Assembly (NCBI RefSeq): GCF_001577305.1
Contig: NZ_CP014518.1
Location: forward strand, 1,798,001 to 1,862,000
Length of the DNA: 64,000 nt
Source: Sinomonas atrocyanea
GTDB lineage: Bacteria > Actinomycetota > Actinomycetes > Actinomycetales > Micrococcaceae
Direction of reading: 5' to 3'
A model generated the notes under the pieces. It was not told the DNA's origin and did no database searches. It saw nothing but the letters and a program-made list of their open reading frames with translations. Of this stretch, positions 1 to 8,545 are shown in pieces (positions within the stretch are counted from its first letter, which is position 1; each line of letters begins with the position of its first letter). The position numbers and the translations under genes were made by a program.

Positions 1-3
1 CCG

Positions 4-33
4 TTGCGATTCGAAGATATGTTCGAATAGCAT
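4..33 (+). promoter_or_regulatory. LexA-boxed leaderless promoter of the first gene
   Basis: A -35-like TTGCGA (4-9) and a -10 TAGCAT (28-33) are 18 nt apart. The spacer is filled by TCGAAGATATGTTCGA (11-26), one mismatch from the actinobacterial SOS consensus TCGAAC-N4-GTTCGA. The -10 ends 6 nt before the ATG at 40 and no Shine-Dalgarno is present, so the transcript should start at or beside the ATG. A LexA dimer here would block RNA polymerase directly. Confidence 0.75.
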
Positions 34-39
34 GGGCCT

Positions 40-315
40 ATGAGCACGGCACAGGACCACCCGCAGGACCCTCGGGGAGATGGACCGGTGCCGCCGCGGT
101 GGCAGCCCGCATGGCGCGCGGGAGGGCCGCTGCTTCCCGGCGAGCCCCCGCCGGGAGAGCTCGCGCGCCGCCTCTCCGAGCCGGACCTCGCCTTCCTGAC
201 CGCGCGCGAGCTCGAGGCCTTCATGGCGGCCTGCCGCCGCCTCGAGGACTGGGTCCGCATCCGCGCCGAGGCCGCCCGCAGGGAACGCGCGGTCCGCACC
301 CACGGACGCGCCTGA
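40..315 (+). CDS. SOS-controlled 91-aa protein, DUF222-like N-terminal fragment (tentative)
   Basis: A 91-residue soluble protein with no signal peptide or membrane segment. Its first 40 residues are Pro/Gly-rich and probably disordered; residues 46-85 form a charged amphipathic helix region (LSEPDLAFLTARELEAFM, then RRLEDWVRIRAEAARRE) that reminds me of the start of DUF222/13E12-type HNH proteins, some of which are LexA-controlled in mycobacteria. The rest of such a protein is absent, and no continuation is seen in other frames before the next gene at 354. The LexA box in its promoter is the strongest clue to function. I cannot name an activity; it could be a conserved small SOS protein or a truncated remnant. 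Confidence 0.6.
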   Translation: MSTAQDHPQDPRGDGPVPPRWQPAWRAGGPLLPGEPPPGELARRLSEPDLAFLTARELEAFMAACRRLEDWVRIRAEAARRERAVRTHGRA

Positions 316-341
316 CCCCCGGCCCGTGCGAGCGGTTGGCC

Positions 342-347
342 TAGGAT
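342..347 (+). promoter_or_regulatory. -10 element, leaderless start of the nitrilase-family gene
   Basis: TAGGAT is followed by 6 nt and the ATG at 354. The overlapping AGGATGG could also be read as a weak Shine-Dalgarno, so a leadered transcript is not excluded. Confidence 0.5.
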
Positions 348-353
348 GGGCGT

Positions 354-1109
354 ATGTCCGCCGAGCTGACCGTCTCTGCCGTGCAGTCCGTGGCGCTCCC
401 GGGCGGGCTCGCTGCGAACATCGACGAGCACGTGCGGCTCCTCGAGGACGCCGACGCCCACGGGGCCAGGCTCGCCGTCTTCCCCGAGCTCTCGCTCACC
501 GGCTATGACCTGGACCTCTTCTCCGACGAGTCCGCCTGGCTCACCCGCCCCTCGGCCCAGCTCTCCGAGCTCCAGGCGGCCTGCGAGGACATGGGGATCT
601 CGGCCGTCGTGGGCGCGGCGGTCCGCGAGCCCGACAGGACGCCGCATCTCGCCTCGGTCCTCGTGCGCCCCGGAGCACCCGCCGTGATCGCCCCCAAGAT
701 GCACCTCCACGGCCGGGAGAGGGAGATCTTCGAGCCCGGGGACCGCCTCACGGTCGTCGAGGTCGACGGCTGGAAGGTAGCGCTGGCCGTCTGCTTCGAC
801 GTGGCGCAGCCGGGCCACGCTGCCGAGGCGGCCGCCGCGGGAGCGGACCTGTACGCGGCCTCGGCCGTCTATGTAGCGGGGGAGGAGCGCCGGCTCGACC
901 TCCACTTCGGCGCCCGCGCCATGGACAGCAGGTTCTTCGCCCTGCTCGCGAACGCCGGGGGATCCAGTGCGCTGGGTGCCTCGTGTGGCCACAGCGGGGT
1001 GTGGGGGCCCGACGGGCACCGGATCGCCTCTGCTGCCGGGACCGGCGCCGAGGTCGTCACGGCGATCCTGTTCCGCTCGGCCCTCGCGCGCTACGCCCGC
1101 CCGGCCTGA
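354..1109 (+). CDS. carbon-nitrogen hydrolase (nitrilase superfamily)
   Basis: A 251-aa cytoplasmic amidase-type hydrolase that should cleave a C-N bond through a cysteine thioester. The Glu-Lys-Cys triad of the superfamily is intact: E45 in PELSLTGYD, K115 in APKMHLHG and C147 in AVCFD. Length is typical for stand-alone members such as omega-amidases. The C-terminal part (GHSGVWGPDG) also fits the fold. Substrate cannot be told from sequence. It sits between the LexA-boxed gene and dapA with its own -10 element, so it is probably transcribed alone. Confidence 0.85.
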   Translation: MSAELTVSAVQSVALPGGLAANIDEHVRLLEDADAHGARLAVFPELSLTGYDLDLFSDESAWLTRPSAQLSELQAACEDMGISAVVGAAVREPDRTPHLASVLVRPGAPAVIAPKMHLHGREREIFEPGDRLTVVEVDGWKVALAVCFDVAQPGHAAEAAAAGADLYAASAVYVAGEERRLDLHFGARAMDSRFFALLANAGGSSALGASCGHSGVWGPDGHRIASAAGTGAEVVTAILFRSALARYARPA

Positions 1110-1113
1110 CGCG

Positions 1114-1144
1114 TTGCCCAAAGCGGCAGCGTACACGGTAACGT
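1114..1144 (+). promoter_or_regulatory. dapA promoter (leaderless)
   Basis: TTGCCC (1114-1119) and TAACGT (1139-1144) are 19 nt apart; the -10 ends 7 nt before the dapA ATG at 1152. No Shine-Dalgarno is visible upstream of the ATG. Confidence 0.6.
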
Positions 1145-1151
1145 TCTATAC

Positions 1152-2060
1152 ATGGCAGACGAGAACCGCACGCGCACTTTCGGCACGCTCCTCACGGCAA
1201 TGGTGACCCCGTTCACTGCCGACGGCGAGGTCGACTACGATGCGGCGGCGTCCCTGGCAGCCAAGCTCGTCGATGACGGCTGCGACGGACTCGTCGTCAC
1301 CGGCACCACGGGGGAGACCTCGACCCTGACGGACGAGGAGAACCTCGGCATGTTCAAGGCCGTCCTCGAGGCCGTGGGCGGCCGGGCCAAGGTCATCGCG
1401 GGGACGGGCACGAACGACACCCGCCACTCGGTGAGCCTCTCGCGCCGGGCCGAGGCCCTCGGCGTCGACGGCCTCCTCCTCGTCACGCCCTACTACAACA
1501 AGCCCAGCCAGGCCGGCGTCCAGGCCCACTTCGAGACGGTCGCCTCGGCCACCGAGCTGCCCGTCATGCTCTACGACATCCCCGGCCGGTCGGGCATCCC
1601 GATCGCTCCCGAGACGATCCTCCGTCTGGCCGAGCACCCGCGCATCGTCGGCCTCAAGGACGCCAAGGCCGACTTTGCCTCGGTCACGCGCGTGCTCGCC
1701 AAGACTGACCTGGCCGTCTATTCGGGCGACGACGGCCTGACCCTCCCGTGGATGGCCGCCGGCGCCCTCGGCGTCGTCTCCGTCACGGCGCACGTCGCCA
1801 CCAAGCAGTTCCGGTCGCTCGTCGACGCGGCGCTCGCCGGCGACTTCGCAGCCGCCCGCCAGGTCCACTTCGACCTCGACCCGGTGATCCGCGGGATCAT
1901 GACCCGGGTCCAGGGCGCGGTCGCCGCCAAGCAGGTTCTCAAGTGGCAGGGTGTCCTGCCCAACTCCGTGGTCCGCCTCCCGCTTGTGGAGCCCGGCGAC
2001 GCGGAGCTCGCCCTCATCCGCAACGATCTCGCCGAAGCCGGAATGGACTTCGGCGCCTAG
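1152..2060 (+). CDS. dapA: 4-hydroxy-tetrahydrodipicolinate synthase
   Basis: Condenses pyruvate with aspartate semialdehyde in the first committed step of the diaminopimelate/lysine pathway; cytoplasmic TIM barrel of 302 aa, normal for the family. The GTTGE motif (51-55) supplies the two catalytic threonines, Y140 is the proton relay in LYDIPGRS, and K168 in IVGLKDAK is the Schiff-base lysine; YYNKP lies at 113-117. It is followed after 12 nt by RNase J, a conserved actinobacterial pairing. dapF, the later epimerase of the same pathway, is 13 kb downstream. Confidence 0.97.
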   Translation: MADENRTRTFGTLLTAMVTPFTADGEVDYDAAASLAAKLVDDGCDGLVVTGTTGETSTLTDEENLGMFKAVLEAVGGRAKVIAGTGTNDTRHSVSLSRRAEALGVDGLLLVTPYYNKPSQAGVQAHFETVASATELPVMLYDIPGRSGIPIAPETILRLAEHPRIVGLKDAKADFASVTRVLAKTDLAVYSGDDGLTLPWMAAGALGVVSVTAHVATKQFRSLVDAALAGDFAAARQVHFDLDPVIRGIMTRVQGAVAAKQVLKWQGVLPNSVVRLPLVEPGDAELALIRNDLAEAGMDFGA

Positions 2061-2072
2061 GAGCAGCCCAGC

Positions 2073-3764
2073 ATGACCCAACGAGCCCTGTCCGTCCTCA
2101 CCACTCCGCCCCCGCTCCCGTCGGGGACCCTGCGGATCGTCCCGCTCGGCGGGCTCGGTGAGGTCGGGCGGAACATGGCCGTGTTCGAGATCGAGGGCAA
2201 GCTCCTCGTCGTCGACTGCGGCGTCCTCTTCCCCGAAGAGACCCAGCCGGGCGTGGACCTGATCCTGCCCGACTTCTCCTACCTCGAGGGCCGCATCCAG
2301 GACATCCTTGCCGTCGTGCTAACCCACGGCCACGAGGACCACATCGGTGCCGTCCCGTACCTCCTGCGCCACCGCCGGGACATCCCCCTCGTCGGCTCGC
2401 AGCTGACTCTGGCCCTCGTCGAGGCGAAGCTCGCCGAGCACCGTATCACTCCGGTGCTGCGGGTCGTGGAGGAGGGCCAGGTCCTGGACTTCGGCCCGTT
2501 CCAGACGGAGTTCGTGGCCGTCAACCACTCGATCCCGGATGCGCTCGCCGTCTTCATCCGCACCGCCGGCGGCACCGTCCTCCACACCGGCGACTTCAAG
2601 ATGGACCAGCTCCCGCTCGACGGCCGGATCACCGACCTGCGCCACTTCGCCCGCCTGGGCGAGGAGGGCGTGGACCTGTTCATGGCGGACTCGACCAACG
2701 CGGACGTCCCGGGCTTCACCACCGCGGAGAAGGAGATCGGCCCCACCCTGGACCGGCTCTTCGGCCAGGCGCGCAAGCGGATCATCGTGGCCAGCTTCTC
2801 CTCGCACGTCCACCGCGTCCAGCAGGTGCTCGACGCCGCCCATCAGCATGGCCGCAAGGTCGCCTTCGTGGGCCGGTCGATGGTGCGCAACATGGGGATC
2901 GCGGCCAAGCTGGGCTACCTCGACGTGCCGCCGGGCATCCTCGTGGACATGAAGGCCATCGACGACATCCCGGACCACCGCCTCGTGCTGATGTCCACCG
3001 GATCCCAGGGCGAGCCCATGGCCGCCCTCTCCCGCATGGCCAACGGCGACCACCGGGTCCAGGTCGGCGAGGGCGACACCGTGATCCTCGCGTCCTCGCT
3101 CATCCCGGGCAACGAGAACGCCGTCTTCCGCGTCATCAACGGCCTCCTCAAGCTCGGCGCGAACGTGATCCACAAGGGCATGGCCAAGGTCCACGTCTCC
3201 GGCCACGCGGCCGCCGGCGAGCTCCTCTACTGCTACAACATCGTCGAGCCGCTCAACGCGATGCCGGTGCACGGCGAGACCCGCCACCTCATCGCCAACG
3301 GCAACCTGGCGCTCGAGACGGGCATGGAGCCGGACAGCGTCATCCTCGCCGACAACGGAACCGTGGTCGACCTCAAGGGCGGTGCGGCGAAGATCGTCGG
3401 GCAGGTCGAGGTCGGCTTCGTCTACGTCGACGGCAGCAGCGTCGGGGAGATCACCGACGTCGACCTCAAGGACCGTAGGATCCTCGGCGAGGAGGGCTTC
3501 ATCTCCGTCATCACCGTGGTGAACCGTTCGACGGGCAAGGTCGTGACCGGCCCCGAGATCCACGCCCGCGGCGTGGCCGAGGACGACGCCGTGTTCGACG
3601 ACATCATCCCCAAGATCAATGCGGCCCTCGAGGAGGCGATCCTCGCCAAGCCGGACCACACGGCCCACCAGCTCCAGCAGGTGATCCGGCGGGTCATCGG
3701 GACCTGGGTGAGCCGCAAGCTCCGGCGCAAGCCCATGATCATCCCGGTGGTCCTGGAGGCCTGA
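2073..3764 (+). CDS. rnj: ribonuclease J
   Basis: A 563-aa metallo-beta-lactamase/beta-CASP nuclease with endo- and 5'-3' exonuclease activity in RNA decay and rRNA maturation. The zinc motif LTHGHEDHIGA is at about 83-93 (HGHEDH 85-90), a second ligand region is LHTGDFKMD, the beta-CASP part carries HVSGHAAAGEL, and a C-terminal domain follows. It starts 12 nt after dapA with a GGAG Shine-Dalgarno at the dapA stop, so it is likely co-transcribed with dapA. A perfect hairpin terminator lies 27 nt after the stop. Confidence 0.95.
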   Translation: MTQRALSVLTTPPPLPSGTLRIVPLGGLGEVGRNMAVFEIEGKLLVVDCGVLFPEETQPGVDLILPDFSYLEGRIQDILAVVLTHGHEDHIGAVPYLLRHRRDIPLVGSQLTLALVEAKLAEHRITPVLRVVEEGQVLDFGPFQTEFVAVNHSIPDALAVFIRTAGGTVLHTGDFKMDQLPLDGRITDLRHFARLGEEGVDLFMADSTNADVPGFTTAEKEIGPTLDRLFGQARKRIIVASFSSHVHRVQQVLDAAHQHGRKVAFVGRSMVRNMGIAAKLGYLDVPPGILVDMKAIDDIPDHRLVLMSTGSQGEPMAALSRMANGDHRVQVGEGDTVILASSLIPGNENAVFRVINGLLKLGANVIHKGMAKVHVSGHAAAGELLYCYNIVEPLNAMPVHGETRHLIANGNLALETGMEPDSVILADNGTVVDLKGGAAKIVGQVEVGFVYVDGSSVGEITDVDLKDRRILGEEGFISVITVVNRSTGKVVTGPEIHARGVAEDDAVFDDIIPKINAALEEAILAKPDHTAHQLQQVIRRVIGTWVSRKLRRKPMIIPVVLEA

Positions 3765-3790
3765 CGGCACCGCCTGGCGGACCTCGCGCA

Positions 3791-3828
3791 GGCCGCCGCT
3801 CCCGTGGAAATCCGCGGGAGCGGCGGCC
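3791..3828 (+). terminator. terminator after rnj
   Basis: A perfect 14-bp inverted repeat, GGCCGCCGCTCCCG (3791-3804) with its complement at 3815-3828, 10-nt loop, followed by TTT. It ends just before the ftsK promoter and separates the two units. Confidence 0.85.
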
Positions 3829-3836
3829 TTTCGCGG

Positions 3837-3842
3837 TAGCGT
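3837..3842 (+). promoter_or_regulatory. ftsK -10 element (leaderless)
   Basis: TAGCGT ends 7 nt before the ATG at 3850 and no Shine-Dalgarno precedes that ATG. This argues against the alternative GTG at 3841, which would lie inside the hexamer. Confidence 0.55.
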
Positions 3843-3849
3843 GGCGAGT

Positions 3850-6744
3850 ATGGCGACTCGTACCTCCTCCACGCCAAAGGCCGGCACCTCCAAGACCAGA
3901 CCCACCCGGACCTCCGCGCCCGCGGCCCGCGGCCGGTCGGGCGCAGGCGCGTCCCGGGCCAAGGCGTCCGGCAAGGGGAGCTCGTCGTCGCGCGGCGTGA
4001 CCGCGACCGACGCGGGCCAGCCGTGGCCGGCGCGCCTCATCGGCGGAACCTGGGGCGCCCTCGCGCACACCGTCGGCGGCGGGGTCCGGCGCATCGGCAC
4101 CGATGTCAGCGACCTCGATCCCGAGGAGCGCCGCGACGGCGCCGCGCTGTTCAACCTCGTCTTGGCCGTCTTCATCGCGACCTTCGCGTGGTGGGGCTGG
4201 AAGGGCTGGTTCCCGGACGCCGTCTACGCGGTCGTCAACGGAACGTTCGGCTGGGTCTCGCTCCTGCTGCCCCTCATGCTCGGCGTCTGCGCCTTCCGGC
4301 TCTTCCGCAAGCCCGCCGACCACCGCGGCAACAACCGGGTCGGCATCGGATTCCTGGTGATGACGTTCGCGGCCACGGGCATCGCCGACGTCCTGGGCGG
4401 CCTGCCCTCCGCCGCCGCGGGCTTCGACGGCCTCCGCGCCGCCGGCGGCATGCTCGGCTTCCTGGCGGCGTCCCTCCTGGCGGCCGTCCATCCCGCCATC
4501 CCGGTCATCGTCTACTCCGCGCTCGCGTTCATCTCGGTCCTGATCGTCACGGCGACCCCCTTCGCTGCAATTCCGCGCCGGGTCCGGGGCGCGTGGGACC
4601 ACCTCATGGGCCTGGACCTGACTCCCGAGGAGCAGGACGCCCACGACCGCAGCTACCTGTACGACTCCGAGCGCCGCGCCCAGGAGGCCGCGCGGGAGCG
4701 CCGCACGAAGAAGCGCCGCATGTTCGGCAAGGACCTCGAGGAGGAGCAGGGTTCCGGAGACGGCTTCGCGGGCGATGAGCCCTACGAGCGCGCGGTCGTC
4801 GACGACCCCGACGCGACCGCGGCCATGGCCGCCCCGCCGGCCGGGCGGTCCCAGGCAGAGGCGGCGATCCAGAAGATCCGCGCCGCCCAGGGCCGCGGCA
4901 ACGAGCAGGCCGGGGACGGCAAGCCGGTGGAGGGTGCCACGGAGGCCATCCCCACGGTCGGGATGCCGGCACCCAGCACCGCCCCGGCCGTCCAGGTGCC
5001 CTCCACGCCGGTGGCCCCCACGCCGCCGCCCACGCCCATTCCCCAGCGCACCGAGCAGCTGCAGCTCTCGGGAGACGTCGCGTACACGCTGCCGTCCTCC
5101 GACTTCCTCGTGCAGGGGTCGGCGCCGAAGGAGCGGACCGAGGCGAACGACGCCGTCGTCGCGGCGCTGACCAGCACCCTCACCCAGTTCAACGTGGACG
5201 CCGAGGTCACCGGCTTCTCCCGCGGCCCCACCGTGACCCGCTACGAGATCGAGCTCGCACCGGGCACCAAGGTGGAGAAGGTCACGGCCCTGTCGAAGAA
5301 CATCGCCTACGCCGTGGCGAGCTCCGACGTGCGCATCCTCAGCCCAATTCCGGGCAAGAGCGCCATCGGCATCGAGATCCCGAACACCGACCGCGAGACG
5401 GTCTCGCTCGGAGACGTCCTGCGCAGCCAGAACGCGCGCCGCACCGACCATCCGATGGTGATGGGCGTGGGCAAGGACGTCGAGGGCGGGTTCGTCGTCG
5501 CGAACCTCGCCAAGATGCCGCACCTCCTCGTCGCGGGCGCGACCGGCGCGGGCAAGTCCTCGTTCGTGAACTCGATGATCACCTCCATCCTCATGCGCTC
5601 GACCCCGGACGAGGTGCGCATGGTGATGGTCGACCCCAAGCGCGTGGAGCTCACGGCCTACGAGGGCGTCCCGCATCTCATCACCCCGATCATCACCAAC
5701 CCCAAGAAGGCCGCCGAGGCCCTCCAGTGGGTGGTCCGCGAGATGGACGCCCGCTACGACGACCTGGCCAACTACGGGTTCAAGCACATCGACGACTTCA
5801 ACAAGGCGGTCCGTGCCGGCAAGGTCGTCCCGCCGCCGGGATCCGAGCGGAAGATCCGCGCCTACCCCTACCTGCTCGTCATCGTCGACGAGCTCGCGGA
5901 CCTCATGATGGTCGCGCCCCGGGACGTCGAGGACTCGATCGTGCGCATCACCCAGCTCGCGCGCGCCGCCGGCATCCACCTCGTCCTGGCGACCCAGCGG
6001 CCCTCGGTCGACGTCGTCACCGGCCTCATCAAGGCCAACGTGCCCTCGCGCATGGCGTTCGCGACCTCTTCGGTCACCGACTCCCGCGTGGTCCTCGACC
6101 AGCCCGGCGCCGAGAAGCTGATCGGCCAGGGCGATGCGCTCTTCCTGCCGATGGGCGCCTCGAAGCCCATGCGCGTGCAGGGCGCCTGGGTCTCCGAGTC
6201 GGAGATCCACAAGGTCGTCGAGCACGTGAAGGGCCAGCTCCAGGTCACCTACCGCAACGATGTCGCGGCGGAGCCGGAGAAGAAGCAGATCGACGAGGAG
6301 ATCGGAGACGACCTCGAGGTGCTCCTGCAGGCCACCGAGCTCGTGGTCACGACCCAGTTCGGATCGACGTCGATGCTCCAGCGCAAGCTGCGGGTCGGGT
6401 TCGCGAAGGCGGGCCGGCTCATGGACCTGCTCGAGAGCCGTGGCGTGGTGGGGCCGTCCGAGGGCTCCAAGGCCCGTGACGTGCTCGTCAAGCCGGACGA
6501 CCTGCCGGCGGTCCTCGCCGCGCTGCGCGGCCAGGACGCGCCGTCGTCGTCGGGGAGTGCCGCCGACGAGGCCCTCGCTGACAACGCGAGCGCCAACCAC
6601 CATCTGGGTCAGTACGAGAACGACTCGCCCTACGCGGAGGACGTCGTGGCCAGGGACCTCGACTCGCGGCCCCAGGCCGTCGACTACCACGACGGGGACG
6701 ACGACGAGGGCGGCGAAGACGCGTGGTCGCTGACCGGGCGCTAG
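3850..6744 (+). CDS. ftsK: DNA translocase FtsK
   Basis: A 964-aa membrane-anchored motor that pumps chromosome ends through the division septum. The basic N-terminus (about 1-60) is followed by about four membrane segments (about 100-240), a Pro/Ala/Gln linker (about 300-410), the RecA-like motor with Walker A GATGAGKS (563-570) and the VDPKRVEL motif, then a winged-helix gamma domain (QRKLRVGFAKAGRLMDLLE) that should read the KOPS sequence, and an acidic tail. The start at ATG 3850 is chosen from the leaderless -10; GTG 3841 would add three residues. It is followed by pgsA after 9 nt. Confidence 0.95.
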   Translation: MATRTSSTPKAGTSKTRPTRTSAPAARGRSGAGASRAKASGKGSSSSRGVTATDAGQPWPARLIGGTWGALAHTVGGGVRRIGTDVSDLDPEERRDGAALFNLVLAVFIATFAWWGWKGWFPDAVYAVVNGTFGWVSLLLPLMLGVCAFRLFRKPADHRGNNRVGIGFLVMTFAATGIADVLGGLPSAAAGFDGLRAAGGMLGFLAASLLAAVHPAIPVIVYSALAFISVLIVTATPFAAIPRRVRGAWDHLMGLDLTPEEQDAHDRSYLYDSERRAQEAARERRTKKRRMFGKDLEEEQGSGDGFAGDEPYERAVVDDPDATAAMAAPPAGRSQAEAAIQKIRAAQGRGNEQAGDGKPVEGATEAIPTVGMPAPSTAPAVQVPSTPVAPTPPPTPIPQRTEQLQLSGDVAYTLPSSDFLVQGSAPKERTEANDAVVAALTSTLTQFNVDAEVTGFSRGPTVTRYEIELAPGTKVEKVTALSKNIAYAVASSDVRILSPIPGKSAIGIEIPNTDRETVSLGDVLRSQNARRTDHPMVMGVGKDVEGGFVVANLAKMPHLLVAGATGAGKSSFVNSMITSILMRSTPDEVRMVMVDPKRVELTAYEGVPHLITPIITNPKKAAEALQWVVREMDARYDDLANYGFKHIDDFNKAVRAGKVVPPPGSERKIRAYPYLLVIVDELADLMMVAPRDVEDSIVRITQLARAAGIHLVLATQRPSVDVVTGLIKANVPSRMAFATSSVTDSRVVLDQPGAEKLIGQGDALFLPMGASKPMRVQGAWVSESEIHKVVEHVKGQLQVTYRNDVAAEPEKKQIDEEIGDDLEVLLQATELVVTTQFGSTSMLQRKLRVGFAKAGRLMDLLESRGVVGPSEGSKARDVLVKPDDLPAVLAALRGQDAPSSSGSAADEALADNASANHHLGQYENDSPYAEDVVARDLDSRPQAVDYHDGDDDEGGEDAWSLTGR

Positions 6745-6747
6745 GCT
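6742..6747 (+). promoter_or_regulatory. pgsA -10 element (leaderless)
   Basis: TAGGCT overlaps the ftsK stop codon (6742-6744) and ends 6 nt before the GTG at 6754. It could give pgsA-cinA a promoter separate from ftsK. Confidence 0.5.
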
Positions 6748-6753
6748 GAGACG

Positions 6754-7347
6754 GTGACCTCCTCGCCGTCGGCGTCCCCTTCCCAGCTCTGGAACCTCCC
6801 GAACATCCTCACGATGGCGCGGATCGTCCTCGTGCCGTTCTTCATCTGGTCGCTGCTGGCCGACGGCACGGCGCACGGTCCGCTGCGCTGGGTGGCCTTC
6901 GGCCTGTTCGCCGTCGCGATCTACACCGACCAGCTCGACGGCTCGATCGCCCGCAGGCGCAACCTCATCACCGACTTCGGCAAGATCGCGGACCCCATCG
7001 CGGACAAGCTCCTGACCGGGGCTGCGCTCGTGCTGCTCTCGGTGCTCGCCGAGCTGCCGTGGTGGATCACGGCCCTGATCCTCGTGCGCGAGTGGGGCAT
7101 CACGGCCCTGCGCTTCGTCGTGATCCGCTATGGCGTCATGCCCGCCTCGCGCGGCGGCAAGCTCAAGACCGTGCTCCAGACCGTGGCGATCCTGCTCTAC
7201 CTGTTCCCGCTGACCCCCGGCCTCGCCGTGCTCTCCGCCATCGCCTTCTGGGTGATGGTCCTCGCCCTCGCCGTGACCGTGGTCACCGGCGCCGACTACG
7301 TCCTCAAGGCCGTGCGCCTGCGGGCGGCGGCGCAGAAGGGCGAGTGA
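6754..7347 (+). CDS. pgsA: CDP-diacylglycerol-glycerol-3-phosphate 3-phosphatidyltransferase
   Basis: A 197-aa integral membrane enzyme transferring phosphatidyl from CDP-diacylglycerol to glycerol-3-phosphate, the first step to phosphatidylglycerol. The CDP-alcohol phosphotransferase signature DG-x2-AR-x8-G-x3-D-x3-D is complete, from DGSIARRR through FGKIADPIAD (about 56-78). Several hydrophobic segments surround it. The GTG start at 6754 is supported by a -10 six nt upstream. Paralogues act on inositol or other alcohols, but the neighbourhood after ftsK is that of pgsA. Confidence 0.9.
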   Translation: MTSSPSASPSQLWNLPNILTMARIVLVPFFIWSLLADGTAHGPLRWVAFGLFAVAIYTDQLDGSIARRRNLITDFGKIADPIADKLLTGAALVLLSVLAELPWWITALILVREWGITALRFVVIRYGVMPASRGGKLKTVLQTVAILLYLFPLTPGLAVLSAIAFWVMVLALAVTVVTGADYVLKAVRLRAAAQKGE

Positions 7348-7351
7348 GCCG

Positions 7352-7879
7352 GTGCCCGGTGACCGAGCGAGGCCCGTGACGGCACGCGAGGTGGTCGAGG
7401 CCTTCGTTGCCCGCGGGGCCACGGCCGCGACCGCCGAGTCGCTCACCGCGGGGCTCGTCGCGGCCGCCCTGGCGGATGTTCCCGGCGCCTCCGCGATGCT
7501 GCGGGGCGGTGTCGTGAGCTACGCGAGCGAGGTGAAGGCAGCAGTGCTCGGCGTCTCGGCGGAACTGCTCGCACGGGCCGGGTCCGTGGACGCAGAGGTC
7601 GCCCGCCAGATGGCCGACGGGGCCAGGCGGGTCTGCGGCGCGGACTACGGCGTCGCGACCACGGGCGCCGCGGGCCCCGAGCCGCACGACGGCAAGCCCG
7701 TCGGCACCGTGTTCGTCGGCGTCTCCGGCCCGGCGGGCTCCGCTGTGCACGCCTACGCGTTCGACGGCGACCGGGCCGCGATCCGCCGCGCCGCGACCGA
7801 GGCGGCCCTCGCCGCCCTCCTCGCTGCGCTCGGGAGCGCCGCCCCAGCACCCGGCGCAGAAACTGGGAGCGAGCTGTGA
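7352..7879 (+). CDS. cinA: CinA C-terminal-domain nicotinamide-nucleotide amidohydrolase
   Basis: A 175-aa stand-alone CinA_C/PncC domain, which deamidates nicotinamide mononucleotide in pyridine nucleotide salvage. TAESLTAGLVAAAL near residue 30 and GAAGPEPHDGKPVGTVF near residue 108 are family motifs. The N-terminal molybdopterin-binding domain of full CinA is absent, as is common in actinobacteria. The GTG start lies 4 nt after the pgsA stop, so translation is likely coupled. The older link to competence rests on Bacillus and Streptococcus and need not apply here. Confidence 0.88.
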   Translation: MPGDRARPVTAREVVEAFVARGATAATAESLTAGLVAAALADVPGASAMLRGGVVSYASEVKAAVLGVSAELLARAGSVDAEVARQMADGARRVCGADYGVATTGAAGPEPHDGKPVGTVFVGVSGPAGSAVHAYAFDGDRAAIRRAATEAALAALLAALGSAAPAPGAETGSEL

Positions 7880-7965
7880 ATTGGTTCGGTGTGGCGCGCG
7901 GCGGGGAACAATGCAGACGTGTCCAGAGTTGTGGATAGTGTCGTCAAGCGATGGCGGCACCACTA

Positions 7966-7971
7966 GGATGA
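7966..7971 (+). promoter_or_regulatory. candidate -10 of the clgR-like gene
   Basis: TAGGAT in the 242-nt gap between cinA and the regulator; a start near 7978 would give a leader of about 145 nt containing the small inverted repeat CCCCGAGC/GTCGGGG. I see no clear -35. Confidence 0.35.
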
Positions 7972-8121
7972 GTCACACACGGAGCCCCGAGCGTCGGGGA
8001 GCCCGAGCCAAGGAGCGCATCGATACACATGGTTAAGCAGCCCGTATCCGTCAACGGCGTAGTGCGCTGGCGTGATGTGGGATTGGCCGACATCGGTAAG
8101 CAGGAACAGAAGGAGCGCAAG

Positions 8122-8454
8122 ATGGTTGTTCTGCGTCATGAGATTGGAGACGTCCTGCGCGACGTCCGCCAGCGCCAGGGCCGCACGCTCCGTGAAGTCT
8201 CGCACAACGCGCGTGTATCGCTCGGGTACCTGAGCGAGGTGGAGCGCGGCCAGAAGGAAGCGTCCTCCGAGCTGCTGTCGTCGATCTGCTCCGCACTGGA
8301 CGTCCCGCTCTCGGTCATGCTGCGCGAGGTCAGCGACCGGGTCGCCGTCGCAGAGGGCATCACCATTCCGGACACGGTGCCCCAGGAGTTCGCCCAGCGG
8401 TACGGGCGAGACATGAACACGGATTTCGACGCCGAGCTGACCCAGGTCAGCTGA
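8122..8454 (+). CDS. clgR: XRE-family transcriptional regulator, ClgR type
   Basis: A 110-aa DNA-binding protein with a helix-turn-helix at about 14-60 (RQGRTLREVSHNARVSLGYL, then SEVERGQKEASSELL), the pattern of ClgR, which activates clp protease genes in corynebacteria, streptomycetes and mycobacteria. I chose the ATG at 8122 because AAGGAG lies 7 nt upstream and ClgR proteins begin with a similar LRHEIGDVLR. The in-frame ATG at 8029 would add 31 residues unlike the family. The position after cinA and before DUF3046-recA matches clgR in mycobacteria. A strong hairpin follows. Confidence 0.88.
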   Translation: MVVLRHEIGDVLRDVRQRQGRTLREVSHNARVSLGYLSEVERGQKEASSELLSSICSALDVPLSVMLREVSDRVAVAEGITIPDTVPQEFAQRYGRDMNTDFDAELTQVS

Positions 8455-8467
8455 CGTCATCAGCAGG

Positions 8468-8498
8468 GGAGGGCCGGGCGCCGAGCGCCCGGCCCTCC
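8468..8498. terminator. bidirectional terminator between clgR and the MarR gene
   Basis: A perfect 14-bp stem (8468-8481 with 8485-8498) with a CGA triloop, in the gap between two convergent genes. It lacks a T-run, as often in high-GC genomes. Confidence 0.8.
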
Positions 8499-8545
8499 GT
8501 CATGCCCGGGAGGCGATGCGGCCGGACGCCGGGCCGCAGTCCCGC

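Noticed and set aside
3739..7446. 1,235-aa open frame on the minus strand
   Set aside because: It lies antisense to ftsK and pgsA, is low-complexity (His, Gly, Asp, Arg, Val), and has no family motif; typical of GC-rich shadow frames.
8029..8121. N-terminal extension of the ClgR-type regulator
   Set aside because: The ATG at 8122 has AAGGAG and the family N-terminus; the extension has neither.
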